Source: Anaspis maculata (lineage: Eukaryota > Arthropoda > Insecta > Coleoptera > Scraptiidae). From it: 64,000 nt of DNA. Positions within the stretch are counted from its first letter, which is position 1. Each line of letters opens with the position of its first letter. Positions 36,861-47,000 of the stretch are shown one piece after another. The stretch is taken from the NCBI GenBank assembly GCA_949128115.1, contig OX421965.1, forward strand, positions 33,165,681 to 33,229,680, in the 5' to 3' direction. The notes under the pieces were generated by a model. That model was given only the letters and a program-made list of their open reading frames with translations. It searched no databases and was not told where the DNA came from. The position numbers and the translations under genes were made by a program.

Positions 36861-37793
36861 ATGTGTTCGAGCGGTCCTTCCCAGGAAAACCGGCACATTG
36901 GGTGCGAAATTAACGGTATGTTTTCACTTAATTTAAAATCTATCCGGGCTCATATCATATCCGGAGACTCGATACGAGCTTCTAGATCGCTCTATTTATT
37001 GTTATGTCCATTAAAACAGCTGAGGAATCGTGGGATGCTGAGGACTCCCCCACATATGTACCAAGAAGTGGGCCAGGCCTCGTGAGATTGCTTCCGCCAC
37101 GTATCGTAGAAGCTCTGAAGAAATCGTGGCGAGACAGTGAACGCACCCGTCAGCAGGAATGCCCAGCAGAATCGGGAGAGTATCCCGACAGCCGACCGGC
37201 GCATGAGCTCGAAGGCTCACCTATCGAGGAAGTTGGGAGCAGTGGTATGTAAATAATCATAGCATTATTAATTCTCCTCGCTACCCTAATTTTTTCTCAT
37301 CACTAAAAACAGGAAACAAAGATCCCGAGTCCTGGGATGCTGAGGACTCCCCCACATATGTATCAAAACAAAGGCCAGGCGTCGTGAGATTGCTCCCCCC
37401 ACGTCTCGTAGAAGCTCTGAAGAAATCGTGGCGAGACAGTGAACGCACCCGTCAGCATGAATGCCCAGCAGGATCGGGAGAGTATCCCGACAGCCGGCCG
37501 GCGCATGAGCTCGAAGGCTCACCTATCGAGGAAGTTGGGAGCAGTGGTATGTAAATAATCATAGCATTATTAATTCTCCTCGCTACCCTAATTTTTTCTC
37601 ATCACTAAAAACAGGAAACAAAGATCCCGAGTCCTGGGATGCTGAGGACTCCCCGTCATACATCCCTAAACCGCGGCATGGGATTATCCGACAACCTCCG
37701 CCGCGGATGACGAAAGCTCAGAAAAAAAAATGGCGTGCCCAGGAACGTATCTGGCAACAGCAACCAGCATCCAGCATCCAGCGTGCGTCATGA
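36861..37793 (+). CDS. Polinton small protein 3, built from repeated exons
   Basis: Four exons fit consistently: 36861-36915, 37020-37244, 37313-37546 and 37615-37793 (TGA). All three introns have GT...AG ends and are phase 1, giving about 230 aa. After an 18-residue start, three copies of one module follow (75, 78 and 59 aa). Each begins with ESWDAEDSP-S/T-Y-V/I, has a basic helix (VEALKKSWRDSERTR in modules 1-2, AQKKKWRAQERIW in module 3) and, in the first two, an acidic tail HELEGSPIEEVGSSG. Introns 2 and 3 are identical in sequence. Polyadenylation words AATAAA follow at 37799 and 37859. No known family recognised. Alternating acidic and basic stretches suggest a disordered or DNA-binding protein. 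Without splicing, each exon runs straight into a stop (GTATGTAA), which supports the intron calls. Confidence 0.78.
37031..37634. repeat. Tandem exon-plus-intron duplication, 302-bp period
   Basis: The word TGGGATGCTGAGGACTCCCC starts at 37031, 37333 and 37635. The first two 302-bp units include exon and following intron and are about 95% identical by eye. The third is a diverged exon only. Confidence 0.92.
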
Positions 37794-38248
37794 GCATGAA
37801 TAAATATAGGTTAGCAGAGCATTTATTTTAATTAGATTTGTATTTTTTTTTTGAGGTTAATAAAATCGTATTAAGAACCTATCGCAGCACTGCTTTCATC
37901 CAGGGCTTCCTAGCTAATCATAGTAATCTCTCTCTGCGACGAATTTTTGCGATCCATGATCGTATGATATAGAAAACTCTATATCTTAGAGAAAATCTTT
38001 ATCCGGAAAAATAGAGTTCCGGGTTATGTGGTGATCGGCCGTCTACGATGCAGCTCTGCTAAGAGAAATATTCATATCGGTATCTGGTATAAACAAAACA
38101 AACACAAGGTTGGTTCCATAATATTTTTATTACTAAAAAGTTCTGAAAATTGTCGGAATAGTGAATATATATTCACTATTATATTATTTCTAGCTCTTAT
38201 TCTAAAACACTGGACTCGAATATAATGCACTCTATTAAATTTTAGCTG
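37794..38248. other. Intergenic region between convergent Polinton genes
   Basis: Polyadenylation words for the plus-strand gene (37799-37804, 37859-37864) are at the start. A 65-codon frame (38028-38225) has no domain. Otherwise nothing. Confidence 0.5.
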
Positions 38249-38465
38249 AATTACATGCTTTGGTTTATGCGGTGATAGTATTTATAAAGCATATGCGCGT
38301 ATTACACTTCCTGGCTATAAACAATTCAAAAACATGAACTCGATTAGCGACACACAGTGTTTTGGCATGATAATTACGTACTATGATTTGCATTTTAAAC
38401 AATGTGAACGTGTAAGATATCTTCAGGGTGATTTTATTAACGGGAAAGCTGGGAAGATGCTGTAG
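38249..38465 (+). other. Open segment, possible small gene or 3' exon
   Basis: One plus-strand frame stays open for 72 codons and ends with TAG at 38463-38465, only 4 bp from the tail of the polymerase gene. Within it an ATG at 38334 would give a 43-aa protein (ITYYDLHF, YLQGDFINGKAGK). The composition looks coding. A stop lies just upstream (TGA at 38246), so if it is an exon its acceptor must lie downstream of that. Function unknown. Confidence 0.35.
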
Positions 38466-38469
38466 GTAG

Positions 38470-41400
38470 TTAACGAGTGGATTCTAACATGAGTTCCTCA
38501 TCATCGTAACACTCGATTAAATGACCGTCATATTCGATTTCGGGGCGACTGTCTGACGAGAGCACGCAATTCCCCAGACTCACTGTTTCATAGCTATTTC
38601 TCACAAGACATCGTTTATCATCAAAATGCGAAAGTGCGATTTTTCTCTGTAAATTCGTATAAACTGTATGTAATTCCGAACGGAATGACTGCATATTACG
38701 ATGGATTAATCGCCCTTTTATAGCTGCTGCTTCATCATAATCATCTTTTGAGAGTTCTTTCTCAATCACACACTTCTTCACCCCTTTCGCTCGCTTCATT
38801 AAATTGTCTCCGGTATCGACTAGGTATGCTTTAGCACCTGTTCCCACGTAGCTATGGATATTCCCCGCTGGGATTTCGTTTTTAAAAAGGCCTATGGTAG
38901 GTTTTCCCGGTATGATATTATGTATATTTCCTGGTAAATAATTTGACGTATCGTATTTTCCTGGCTCAAGTCGCATGTCTTCATAAAAGTTCGGAGTTTC
39001 AATTTTGAGAATAAACGAGTCGGTATCCATATATAGCAGACGTGCTTTTGGACCATATTTTTTCTTGATATGATTATAGAAAAAATCATACATGATATAC
39101 TTCGAGATCTCCAAAATCACAAACCCTGCATATATGGGTTTATCGTAAATAATTTTACCCTTATGCATCTCAATCGCCGCAAAGTTTTCGCTGAAAATTG
39201 CAACGTTTTTGAAATTCGGCTTGGCAATTAAAGCACCCGCGCCGAGTTTGCGCCCCAAATTTTCCCAATGGGTTGCAAGTCGTATGTCCGACTTGTTTTC
39301 GACATTTTCCAAAGATTTCCCATAATTCGCGTTTATTTGCAGCTTATAATAATCCTTCTCCGTTTTGGAGGTTGCGGAGCTTCTTTTCTCGCTGTTTAGA
39401 TCGATATATGATTTCATCCATGGCTTCTGCCTGAATTTCAAAACTCTATGAATTTTCCCCAGCGTCAACCCGTTTTTCAACGCCTGCTGTAGGTTCATAT
39501 AGTAAATGACATATTTTTTTTTATCAAATAGATTCGTGATCAGCTTTTGGTGGTTAGATTTCGAATTGGCGGGGGTGATTTTCTCAACGCAGAACGGTAG
39601 TTCATCGTGCTCTGGATGTAAATAATGAGGTACAATGAGATCTAGTTCAAAGATATATCCGATCTCTTGCTCGAATTTGAAGCCCATAATTGTTTCAACA
39701 GTTATTTCGGAGATATCATCCATAAAGCAGAACCCTGCGTAAGGCAAGGAATATGACATCGTTGCTCCGTACAGGCTAGTTACATCTAAATAAATTATGT
39801 AGGACGTTGGCAATTCCGGATTGTAATTATCCATAAATTTATTGTTGGCCTCCGCTCTGCGAACATTACACTGACATATTCCGCCCCGTATTCCTTTTTT
39901 GATGAACGCTAGGATGTCGACATCCGTTATCAGCTCTAGCTCCACACCTGTGTATTTCATCATTGCATCCCATGAAAAAGACGGTGCTGTGAGATAGTGA
40001 CACGGGTCCAGCTCATAGGTTTCTAGCGAAATTTTGCGGAGCTCTTCAAAAACATCTGTTAAAATGAGGCAGTCGCTTTTTAAATATAATGTACTGTAGT
40101 CTGCGAGAGTCTTACATTTAAAGTGTATCCAAAATTCTTGAGCTCTTGAATAATCGGCGTCGGAAATATCTTCCATGATCAGCTCATTATAAAACTCTGA
40201 TTTGCTCGGCAGCGATGTCTGAGATAATTTCTCGAATGATGTAATGTAATTATAAGGGAATACACCCTTCTGCCTAATAAGTTTGAACGCGGGTTCGCTT
40301 GGGAAATATTTCCGAACATCCACACATTGCTCATCATTCAAATTTTGCGCGAGTTTATCTAGTGATGCCGAGAGGAATCGAAATGAGTCTATAAATCTCA
40401 ACTCCATTTTAATAGCTCTTCCCTCGATCGTATCGACTTTTATGAATTTTGAAAAACTTATATAGGTCTCTTTTGTCGAACCTATGGCTTTGATTTCGCT
40501 CCCAAACCCTGCGAGCTCACGCATGAAGAGATGAGCGTCATATTTACTCAAATTATGGCATATAACCGGAATGAATTTCGGGATTTGAAAATTCAAGTTG
40601 CATCGTTGGTGGGCCGGTGCTATATAATTCCCTGTTAAATGGCAGTGGTCCCGAACTCTTATATCATCAACTCGGAACGGTTTCCTGCAAATATGACAAT
40701 CTTCTGCGCGATTGAATGCTAAATCCTGCTCTGGTGTTAAAGGTTTCATCGGAACTATATTTTTATAGTGCTCGTTATATATTCTGACGACGTCCGCCTC
40801 CAACGATTCTACAAAAACCGCGGAACAATCTCTCCCGAGATATGTTCTGTAGTCGCTCAAGCTCTCGTCAAATGAACATTTGATATTATAGCCGAAACTA
40901 TATGGGATATGTATTGACTTTCGCAGCGTGAATGAGTCAGTTTCCTCGGGCAGACAAGTATCGAAAGGTAGTAAAATACTTTCAAAATCCATATAAATCA
41001 CAAAAGGCGTTTTGTATTTTTTCCAGGGTTTTTCGAATTTCAATATATTTCTCGGCACCATATCCCCATATAGATCCTTCTTTTCACCAATAGGAAGCTC
41101 GGTTATGATTTTAAAACAACCGTTTTCTACATGAGCGTCGAGTTTCGATTGAGTATAAAAATGTGAAATGCAAGAGTCGCAAACGAATTTGCGTTCCTTT
41201 CTTTTCGATACCTGCATACCCACAAGCTTAGAGAGGTTCTTAATGAGACAATAGTGCGAAACACCGTTTTTTTCAAACAAGAGGAGGTTTATATGACACG
41301 CACGTCTACAGCCCGTGTGGTGCAGCGGCCCAATCAATTCGTGTCTGCCGTTCCTATCCTCTAAACCGAAAACGTTTATCGAAATCGTAGGATTCTGTCG

Positions 41401-42754
41401 TTCAAACTGTCTTATCTGCTTAAGTTTCACGGGGAATTCAATGCCTTTACAGTTGAGTTCGCTTTTAAATTGTTTATAATGCCTCACCCTATTCGGAGAC
41501 TTGGTCGTACTGTGTGTGAAAGCCAGCACGCTCCACAAAAAACAGAGATTATCATCAGACCTGACGTTCACACACGCATGTTTTGCCTCGATCTCTCTAG
41601 GTAGCTTGATGTATGACGATCCTCGGATTGGTATGTATCGAGAAATGTCCAGCTCCATATGCGAGCAGGTAATCAGAGCCCAGCCTGAAATTAAGAAGGA
41701 GCAGGATAAGCACAACATTCAACATTCGGTGCATGGTGTAAAAATAGGCAGAATATATATGTTTTTTATATTTACCACTATCTTTTACTTCGAAATTCCA
41801 CATTTCCACGACGATATCGTCGAGAAGAGATTTGATTAGCGCATCTAGGTCTGTGCTGGAGTAGACATTTTTTGATTTCAGGTTATGACATTTGAGATCC
41901 ACATTATTCGAAGTCTGATTGATATACTTTGCAAGGAGCGAGAGATTTATTTTTATACTCCCGTGAACGTTTAGCTCACGTTCCAAAAGCTCGCGAAGTT
42001 TGACGGTGCTTTTCTCAAAAAATGTTTTGTAAATATCCCCGCTTTCATTATCTATGCGGTATGAAATAATCCTGTTTTTGAAGCATGTATTGATCACATG
42101 ACAACCATCTTTCAGAGGGGTGAGAGATCCTTCTTTGTGCATGGTTGTACGAATATGACTTGCAAATGATTTCAGAGGTACTGTGATATTACACGTGCCA
42201 CAATGTCTAAATAGCACGGCTCTTTCCACGTTTCCATCGGCTATCGAATCATTGGAACGTTTCCCGCTCGGCGGGGTCATACTTCGAAGATCTGGTTGAG
42301 TTTTCCCATCACTTCCGGGCAGCCTCTGTGGTGCAGGTGTTTTGCGGCACGCTGTCGACATCGTCTGCGTCAAAGCAGGTATTATCGGATGGGTTCCTTG
42401 TTCCGTGTGTTGTACCCGAAGCGGTGATTGATACGCCATCGATGATAAAGGCAATGGTATCGGCGATTGCGAAGGCTGGTGTGCTGTTTCAAGTATCGCG
42501 GCCGCCGACTTCGTCGAGGACAATTGAAATGGTACAGCCGTGGTTCTCGTTTGGCGATCCCTCTCGTGGTATTTCGATATAGCACCTGCGGCGAGAAGCT
42601 CACTCCTTTGCGCCCCACATAACGACAGCTGTACGATCTTGACTGGTGTACGATCGGTTTTATTCGCATCCTGCTTCTTGGAACATGTTTTCATGTGTCG
42701 TTTTAAATTATCACCCCTCGTGAAAGTTTTCCGACAGCGCTCGCATCGTATCAT
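38470..42754 (-). CDS. Polinton protein-primed family B DNA polymerase
   Basis: Two exons, 42754-41776 and 41684-38470, joined across a 91-bp GT...AG intron in phase 1, give about 1397 aa. The join restores the family-typical run DSGWAL...IPIRGSSYIKLP. N-terminal fingers: C4-C7-H20-C24 and C185-C188-H200-H206; another at about 495-516 (CDSC...H...C). The 3'-5' exonuclease shows Exo I YMDFE (D559, E561), Exo II HNLSKYDAHL (N704, D709) and Exo III YLKSD (Y860, D864). Between Exo I and II sits an HNH/endonuclease-VII-like module (CHIC at 656-659, RDHCHLTG at 671-678, AHQRCNL). Polymerase motif A is YLDVTSLYG (D960), motif B KLQINANYG (K1107-G1115), motif C YMDTDS (D1213, D1215), and a late KGVKK follows. 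All catalytic residues are present and the frame is unbroken. It would replicate the element from its ends with a protein primer. A minus-strand AATAAA lies at 38438-38433. Confidence 0.95.
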
Positions 42755-43026
42755 TTTTCTGATTCTGTGGAAAAAAAATAGCTCCTGATATTATAAAGTC
42801 TAAGTCGATGGTGAAATTAGCACAAGGCATATCCTGATTTATGTCACAATTGAAATATATACTTACGTTTGAAAATTATCACACCTTCCGATCAACGGGA
42901 AAACTCTATACGAAATTTCCGGTTCAGCCCTTCAGACCAACGCACGACCCCCCCTCCCACCTCTTTCTGACGATAGAATTTAAAATAAACTGTGCGACTG
43001 TATAGATCTCGAGCGACTACACCGCG

Positions 43027-44565
43027 TACGCCTGCTGGACGATGTTTTTCCCATATGCATATCGAGAGAAAGGGGTATGATTAAACCGGATTGGTCGCCG
43101 TGTTACTGAGTCCAACCCTTCAGGCCCCCGCGAAGATAAAAATTATTTCCTTCGTGGCCTGGGAGCTAACGTCGGAGAGTGGATTTTTTTTTTCCTCCGT
43201 CGTCCTGACCGCCTCTGGCACATCGAACGGTCAGGTAGGTTTTAATTAAGTCCCACGGTCCTCTAGCAATAAAAATTTCCTAATTCGGAGATTCATATGC
43301 AGGAATGCTGTGACGTAGCGAGCAAATAGAAAAATTAGGTACCTCATCTCAGAAAAATTAGGTACCTCATCTAATTTTTTTAAAACGTTGTGCGCCTCTC
43401 TGTAGGTAAGTAAGAGCTATCTATTTCATATTCTCCCTCCTTGCTATGATTAAAACATTGCGACGTAGCGGTCATATAGAAAAATTAGGTACCTCCTCTC
43501 ATTGATTTTTTTAAAGCGCCGTGCATCCCTTCGTTCCCATGTTGTGAGCGTCGATAAATGAAACCGTACACCGAAGCGCGAGCAAATAGAAAAATTAGGT
43601 ACCTCATCTCAGAAAAATTAGGTACCTCATCTAATTTTTTTAAAACGTTGTGCGCCTCTCTGTAGGTAAGTAAGAGCTATCTATTTCATATTCTCCCTCC
43701 TTGCTATGATTAAAACATTGCGACGTATCGGTCATATGGAAAAATTAGGTACCTCCTCTCATTGATTTTTTTAAAGCGCCGTGCATCCCTTCGTTCCCAT
43801 GTTGTGAGCGTCGATAAATGAAACCGTACACCGATTTCACCGATGCATAAACACCTGCGTTTGGCTGGACCGCCAGCGCATAGGATGATAGACAGAGATG
43901 GGGAGCGAAATAGCTCTCTCTCTCTCTCTCTCTCTCAGATGCAGCGCTCATGCCCCCAATATGTGCAAGGACCTCCGACCATCAGGACCTTGCGAAGGAC
44001 CTACCTTTCCGACTCCTTCGCATGTTCGATTGGAAGCAGCCATAAAACACGTTCCGGCGGTTTTGGGTCATGCGGAGCAGGTAATACCGAGCGCGAGAGG
44101 AGGAGACCTACCGCTGTGCGCTTGGTCGAGCTGTGTTAAGAGGATGGCAGCGCTTCATCTCGCTCTTACCAATATAGCGCAAACGGTGTCGGAGGAGGTT
44201 CGACTGAGAAGACACGATGGCACATGCACCTGCCACTGTTCTGCTTTGCACCTGCAGCGGTAGGCATGAAGAGGAGGAGGAGGACTAAAGCGACGGTCCA
44301 GGTAAACCGCGGGTTCAAGCTCGCAACGGTAAAACTGGTGTGCACATACTCTCAGGGTGTTATTACCTCTCTAGTAATTACCTCAATAATTAATGAGCTC
44401 GGTTTCAGGATCCTGACCCATATCACGTCTCTATAGCACCCGGCGTCGTACCCTAAAGAGTGTACTGTAGAGCGGTAGGACCGGTCTAATTACCGACGTC
44501 GTAATTACCTCCTCTGTAATTACATGTAATGAAACTTGATTCAGTCGCCCTCTTCTCTCTCTACT
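43027..44565. repeat. Polinton right terminal inverted repeat (1539 bp)
   Basis: Reverse complement of the left repeat, ending at CTACT followed by the AAGGAG target copy. Relative to the left it lacks 561 bp, has a shorter GA/CT tract, and carries its own 260-bp tandem duplication. Confidence 0.9.
43318..43837. repeat. Tandem duplication in right TIR, 2 x 260 bp
   Basis: Units 43318-43577 and 43578-43837 each start GCGAGCAAATAGAAAAATTA and end near AAACCGTACACCGA. They differ at very few positions. The left terminal repeat has only one such unit. Confidence 0.93.
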
Positions 44566-44571
44566 AAGGAG
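44566..44571. repeat. Target site duplication AAGGAG, right copy
   Basis: Exact copy of 33078-33083, directly after the right terminus of the Polinton. Confidence 0.92.
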
Positions 44572-45026
44572 ATGGGTTTCCGTAAGTATCCGTGAGACAA
44601 GTAGGTATATAATTCCCGTAGCGTGCACGGATAAGCACGTACGAAAAATTGAAAAATCTCCTCGCTTTACAAAAGAAATGACCGTCTGCACCTCTTCGCT
44701 GAAAAGTGTGAAATTTCGCAAAAGCAAGCAAAATGGAAGGTACTTATCACAAAAGCAGTTGAAAAAATTGCAGAAAAAAGTTGTAATGAACCACACGATA
44801 GATACAAACATAATGAACTATAACATGTATCTGTCAGTTACCTTGCCACTTGCCAGCCGCGCACATAAATCAGGGCCGCGCTTAAAAGTTGGTTAGACTA
44901 TGGGGCTATGCGATTTTGATCGGGCTATTGACTAAATCATCAGTCTCTTATTCTTCTTTTCCTCCATTTCTTTCGACTCAATACAAATTCAACATATATT
45001 TTGGCAGCAAATAAAGATAGTATGAT
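44572..45026. other. Right flank of the Polinton
   Basis: From 44612 to about 44710 it resembles 32917-33000 left of the Polinton in the same orientation (GTGCACGGATAAGCACGTACGA, with the left copy differing at a few bases; AAGAAATGACC in both). No gene recognised; the 72-codon frame at 44678-44896 has no domain. Confidence 0.55.
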
Positions 45027-45154
45027 GTGGTGTGAACATTGCCAGCAATAATTACTTTGTTATTGCTTGCAATGTTCACCAAGAAAGCGTGGTGTGAACA
45101 TTGCCAGCAATAATTACTTTGTTATTGCTTGCAATGTTCACACCACGCTTTCTT
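45027..45154. repeat. Tandem pair of hairpins
   Basis: GTGTGAACATTGCCAGCAAT followed by ATTGCTTGCAATGTTCAC forms a hairpin of about 50 bp, present twice with a 62-bp period. The second copy is embedded in a larger near-perfect palindrome from AAGAAAGCGTGG (45081) to CCACGCTTTCTT (about 45154). Confidence 0.88.
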
Positions 45155-46559
45155 GATTGAATGGAATCTAAGCTAAATACCACCTCACACCTCACCGAAA
45201 ACATGAAATTAAAATTATAATTATAGATAATAAGGGCAATAATAGCCCAATATTCCGGACCATTCGACACTTTGACATTGACATTTTGGGGGAAAATTGA
45301 TCGCCACGTTTATTCATGCGCTACGGCGCAAGCTCATAGCCTTATTACGATTTGCAGTGTGTCACCCCCAAATTCGCAATCGTCATTCAACGTTGATGAT
45401 CATTACACTTAATGATCATTAAGGTGCAGTCTGTCAAGGGTATTAGGCGATTCAATATAAAGGATACAATGAAATGATCCCCGGGGCATTCGCAGTGACA
45501 ATTAGCATGGAAACACCTACCTACTCTTAGGTTCATTAAAGACTGCAACGCAAAACTTTTTGAAGTGTTCGAAAGAGCGGCATTTTTCCGGGATCATTGC
45601 CCCCCTGTATCACCTATAGATTCCCTGCCATGAAATTAGAACAAAAAAAAGACTGGCTGATCTTTGGTTTCAGGTAGGGACTTTAGGTTTTGAGTTAACA
45701 TGTACCTACTTACATAGTGGATTTTTAACAAGCTCCCAATTATTCAAATTTATTACCGAACAAAAACTGTCATTGTAACAATGTATGGGCAATTGGACTA
45801 TAACCAACCCAATCAATTACTTTCTTCTACTCTTCGTTCTTCCTTATTAGGTATACGCACTTGACATGCATCCCAGTAGCTACTATCTCCCGCACAGAGT
45901 TAATAATAAAAGTATCCTCTTAAAAAAAAATTTTCTTTTTTCTACCTGTGCGAGCGTGCGGTGTGGTTATAGTAACATTAAAATTCTTTATTAGCGCTCA
46001 AAACGTGACCAAGATAACGCATTTTGTATTTACAAAATATCTCTCTGTCGCTAATGCATCCGGACGGTGGGATCACGATTTCTTTCACTTTGAGTAGTCG
46101 TTCTGATGATTAATTGGATGCGGTAGCCGGGGCCAAGGAAGAAAAACTCCGGTGTGTGGTACGAGTTGTTGCCGGACCTGCACGCTCCTTCATAATCACA
46201 ACGATAATAACTGAAACTGCAAACATAGAAAACAACACGTAAAACATAAAACATAGAAAGTGTCAATAATACCAACAACTTGCCTCGTTACATGTGCGAT
46301 AGTACGGTACAAGTACCGAGTACCGCAAGTTTCTTTTGTTTATTTGTATAATCGGTCGTGGGTAGATGCTCGAAAAGTCCGAGAACTTGAAATTTTGCTT
46401 TTCACATTTGGGTCTGGTTTCACAGTGATTACAGTTACAGGTGTGTAGCACACGCACTTTTAATTTGTCAAAGTAAAAGTAATTTTAATTGTAACTTTTG
46501 GTGAACTAAGTCCAGCTTGTTGCTATTATATACGATCCATGGAAATATAGACCTTTGAA
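45155..46559. other. No confirmed gene
   Basis: A minus-strand frame at 46051-46278 follows a plausible acceptor (TATGTTTGCAG) and reads YRCDYEGACRSGNN... with balanced composition. It could be a terminal exon, but I recognise no domain and no partner exon. The remainder is featureless. Confidence 0.35.
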
Positions 46560-47000
46560 AATCCTAGGCGATAAAGCATCACTTCTACAATCATCACGAC
46601 TTACGGTGAACAATCTTCGCAAACAAGTGCTCTACGCTGTGTACGAACCGCGGCTATATTGCTTTGCGATCTTCTGGAATATCACTCTACGATCTTCAAG
46701 ACTGTCGCTTTACGACTTAATGATGTTTGATCTACAAGCATCGGCTGGTGTCGTCCTATGGTTCTCGAATAGATTGCCTTCCGATCCTCATAATCTCAAA
46801 GATGTACCTAAATCGCTCTACCTAAATCATTCGGGGATGTCGCTCTGGCGAACTCGAGATATCACTCAATGTTTCACGAAAATATCGCCCTGCACTCCAT
46901 AGAGATTATATGTATGAGATAAATCACTTGCATTTTCCAGGATGATCCCCGATTCCCCGGAAATATCGCTTACTCCTTAGAAATATCGCTATACTCACTT
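46560..47000. repeat. Degenerate ATCGCTCTACGATCTT minisatellite
   Basis: Diverged units of about 22-25 bp with cores such as ATATCGCTCTACGATCTTC. The 115-codon plus-strand frame across it is a by-product of the repeat. A second locus of the same family lies at 49140-49290. Confidence 0.65.

Larger units (their letters stand above)
33084..44565. mobile_element. Compact Polinton/Maverick-like element, 11,482 bp
   Basis: Its boundaries are seen directly. It starts 5'-AGTAGAGAGAGAAGAGGG, ends with the complement, has long terminal inverted repeats and lies between identical 6-bp target copies. It encodes a protein-primed type B DNA polymerase (minus strand) and three small plus-strand genes facing it. 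Known Polintons are usually 15-20 kb or more and carry a retroviral-type integrase, FtsK/HerA ATPase, adenovirus-like protease and capsid genes. None of these is recognisable in the 8.1 kb between the terminal repeats, which is nearly filled by the four genes. The element is thus structurally complete but gene-poor. It could be a lineage that lost virion and integrase genes, or a linear-plasmid-like replicon mobilised in trans. Confidence 0.93.

Noticed and set aside
36423..36896. 157-codon minus-strand frame inside the Polinton
   Set aside because: Composition follows poly-A/T and CAT/ATT runs, it overlaps the leader and first exon of the plus-strand gene, and has no domain.
38892..41839. 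Smaller frames inside the polymerase gene
   Set aside because: They are shadows of the polymerase exons in other frames.
46555..46902. 115-codon plus-strand frame
   Set aside because: It coincides with a degenerate minisatellite whose units give Leu/Ser/Arg-rich translation.
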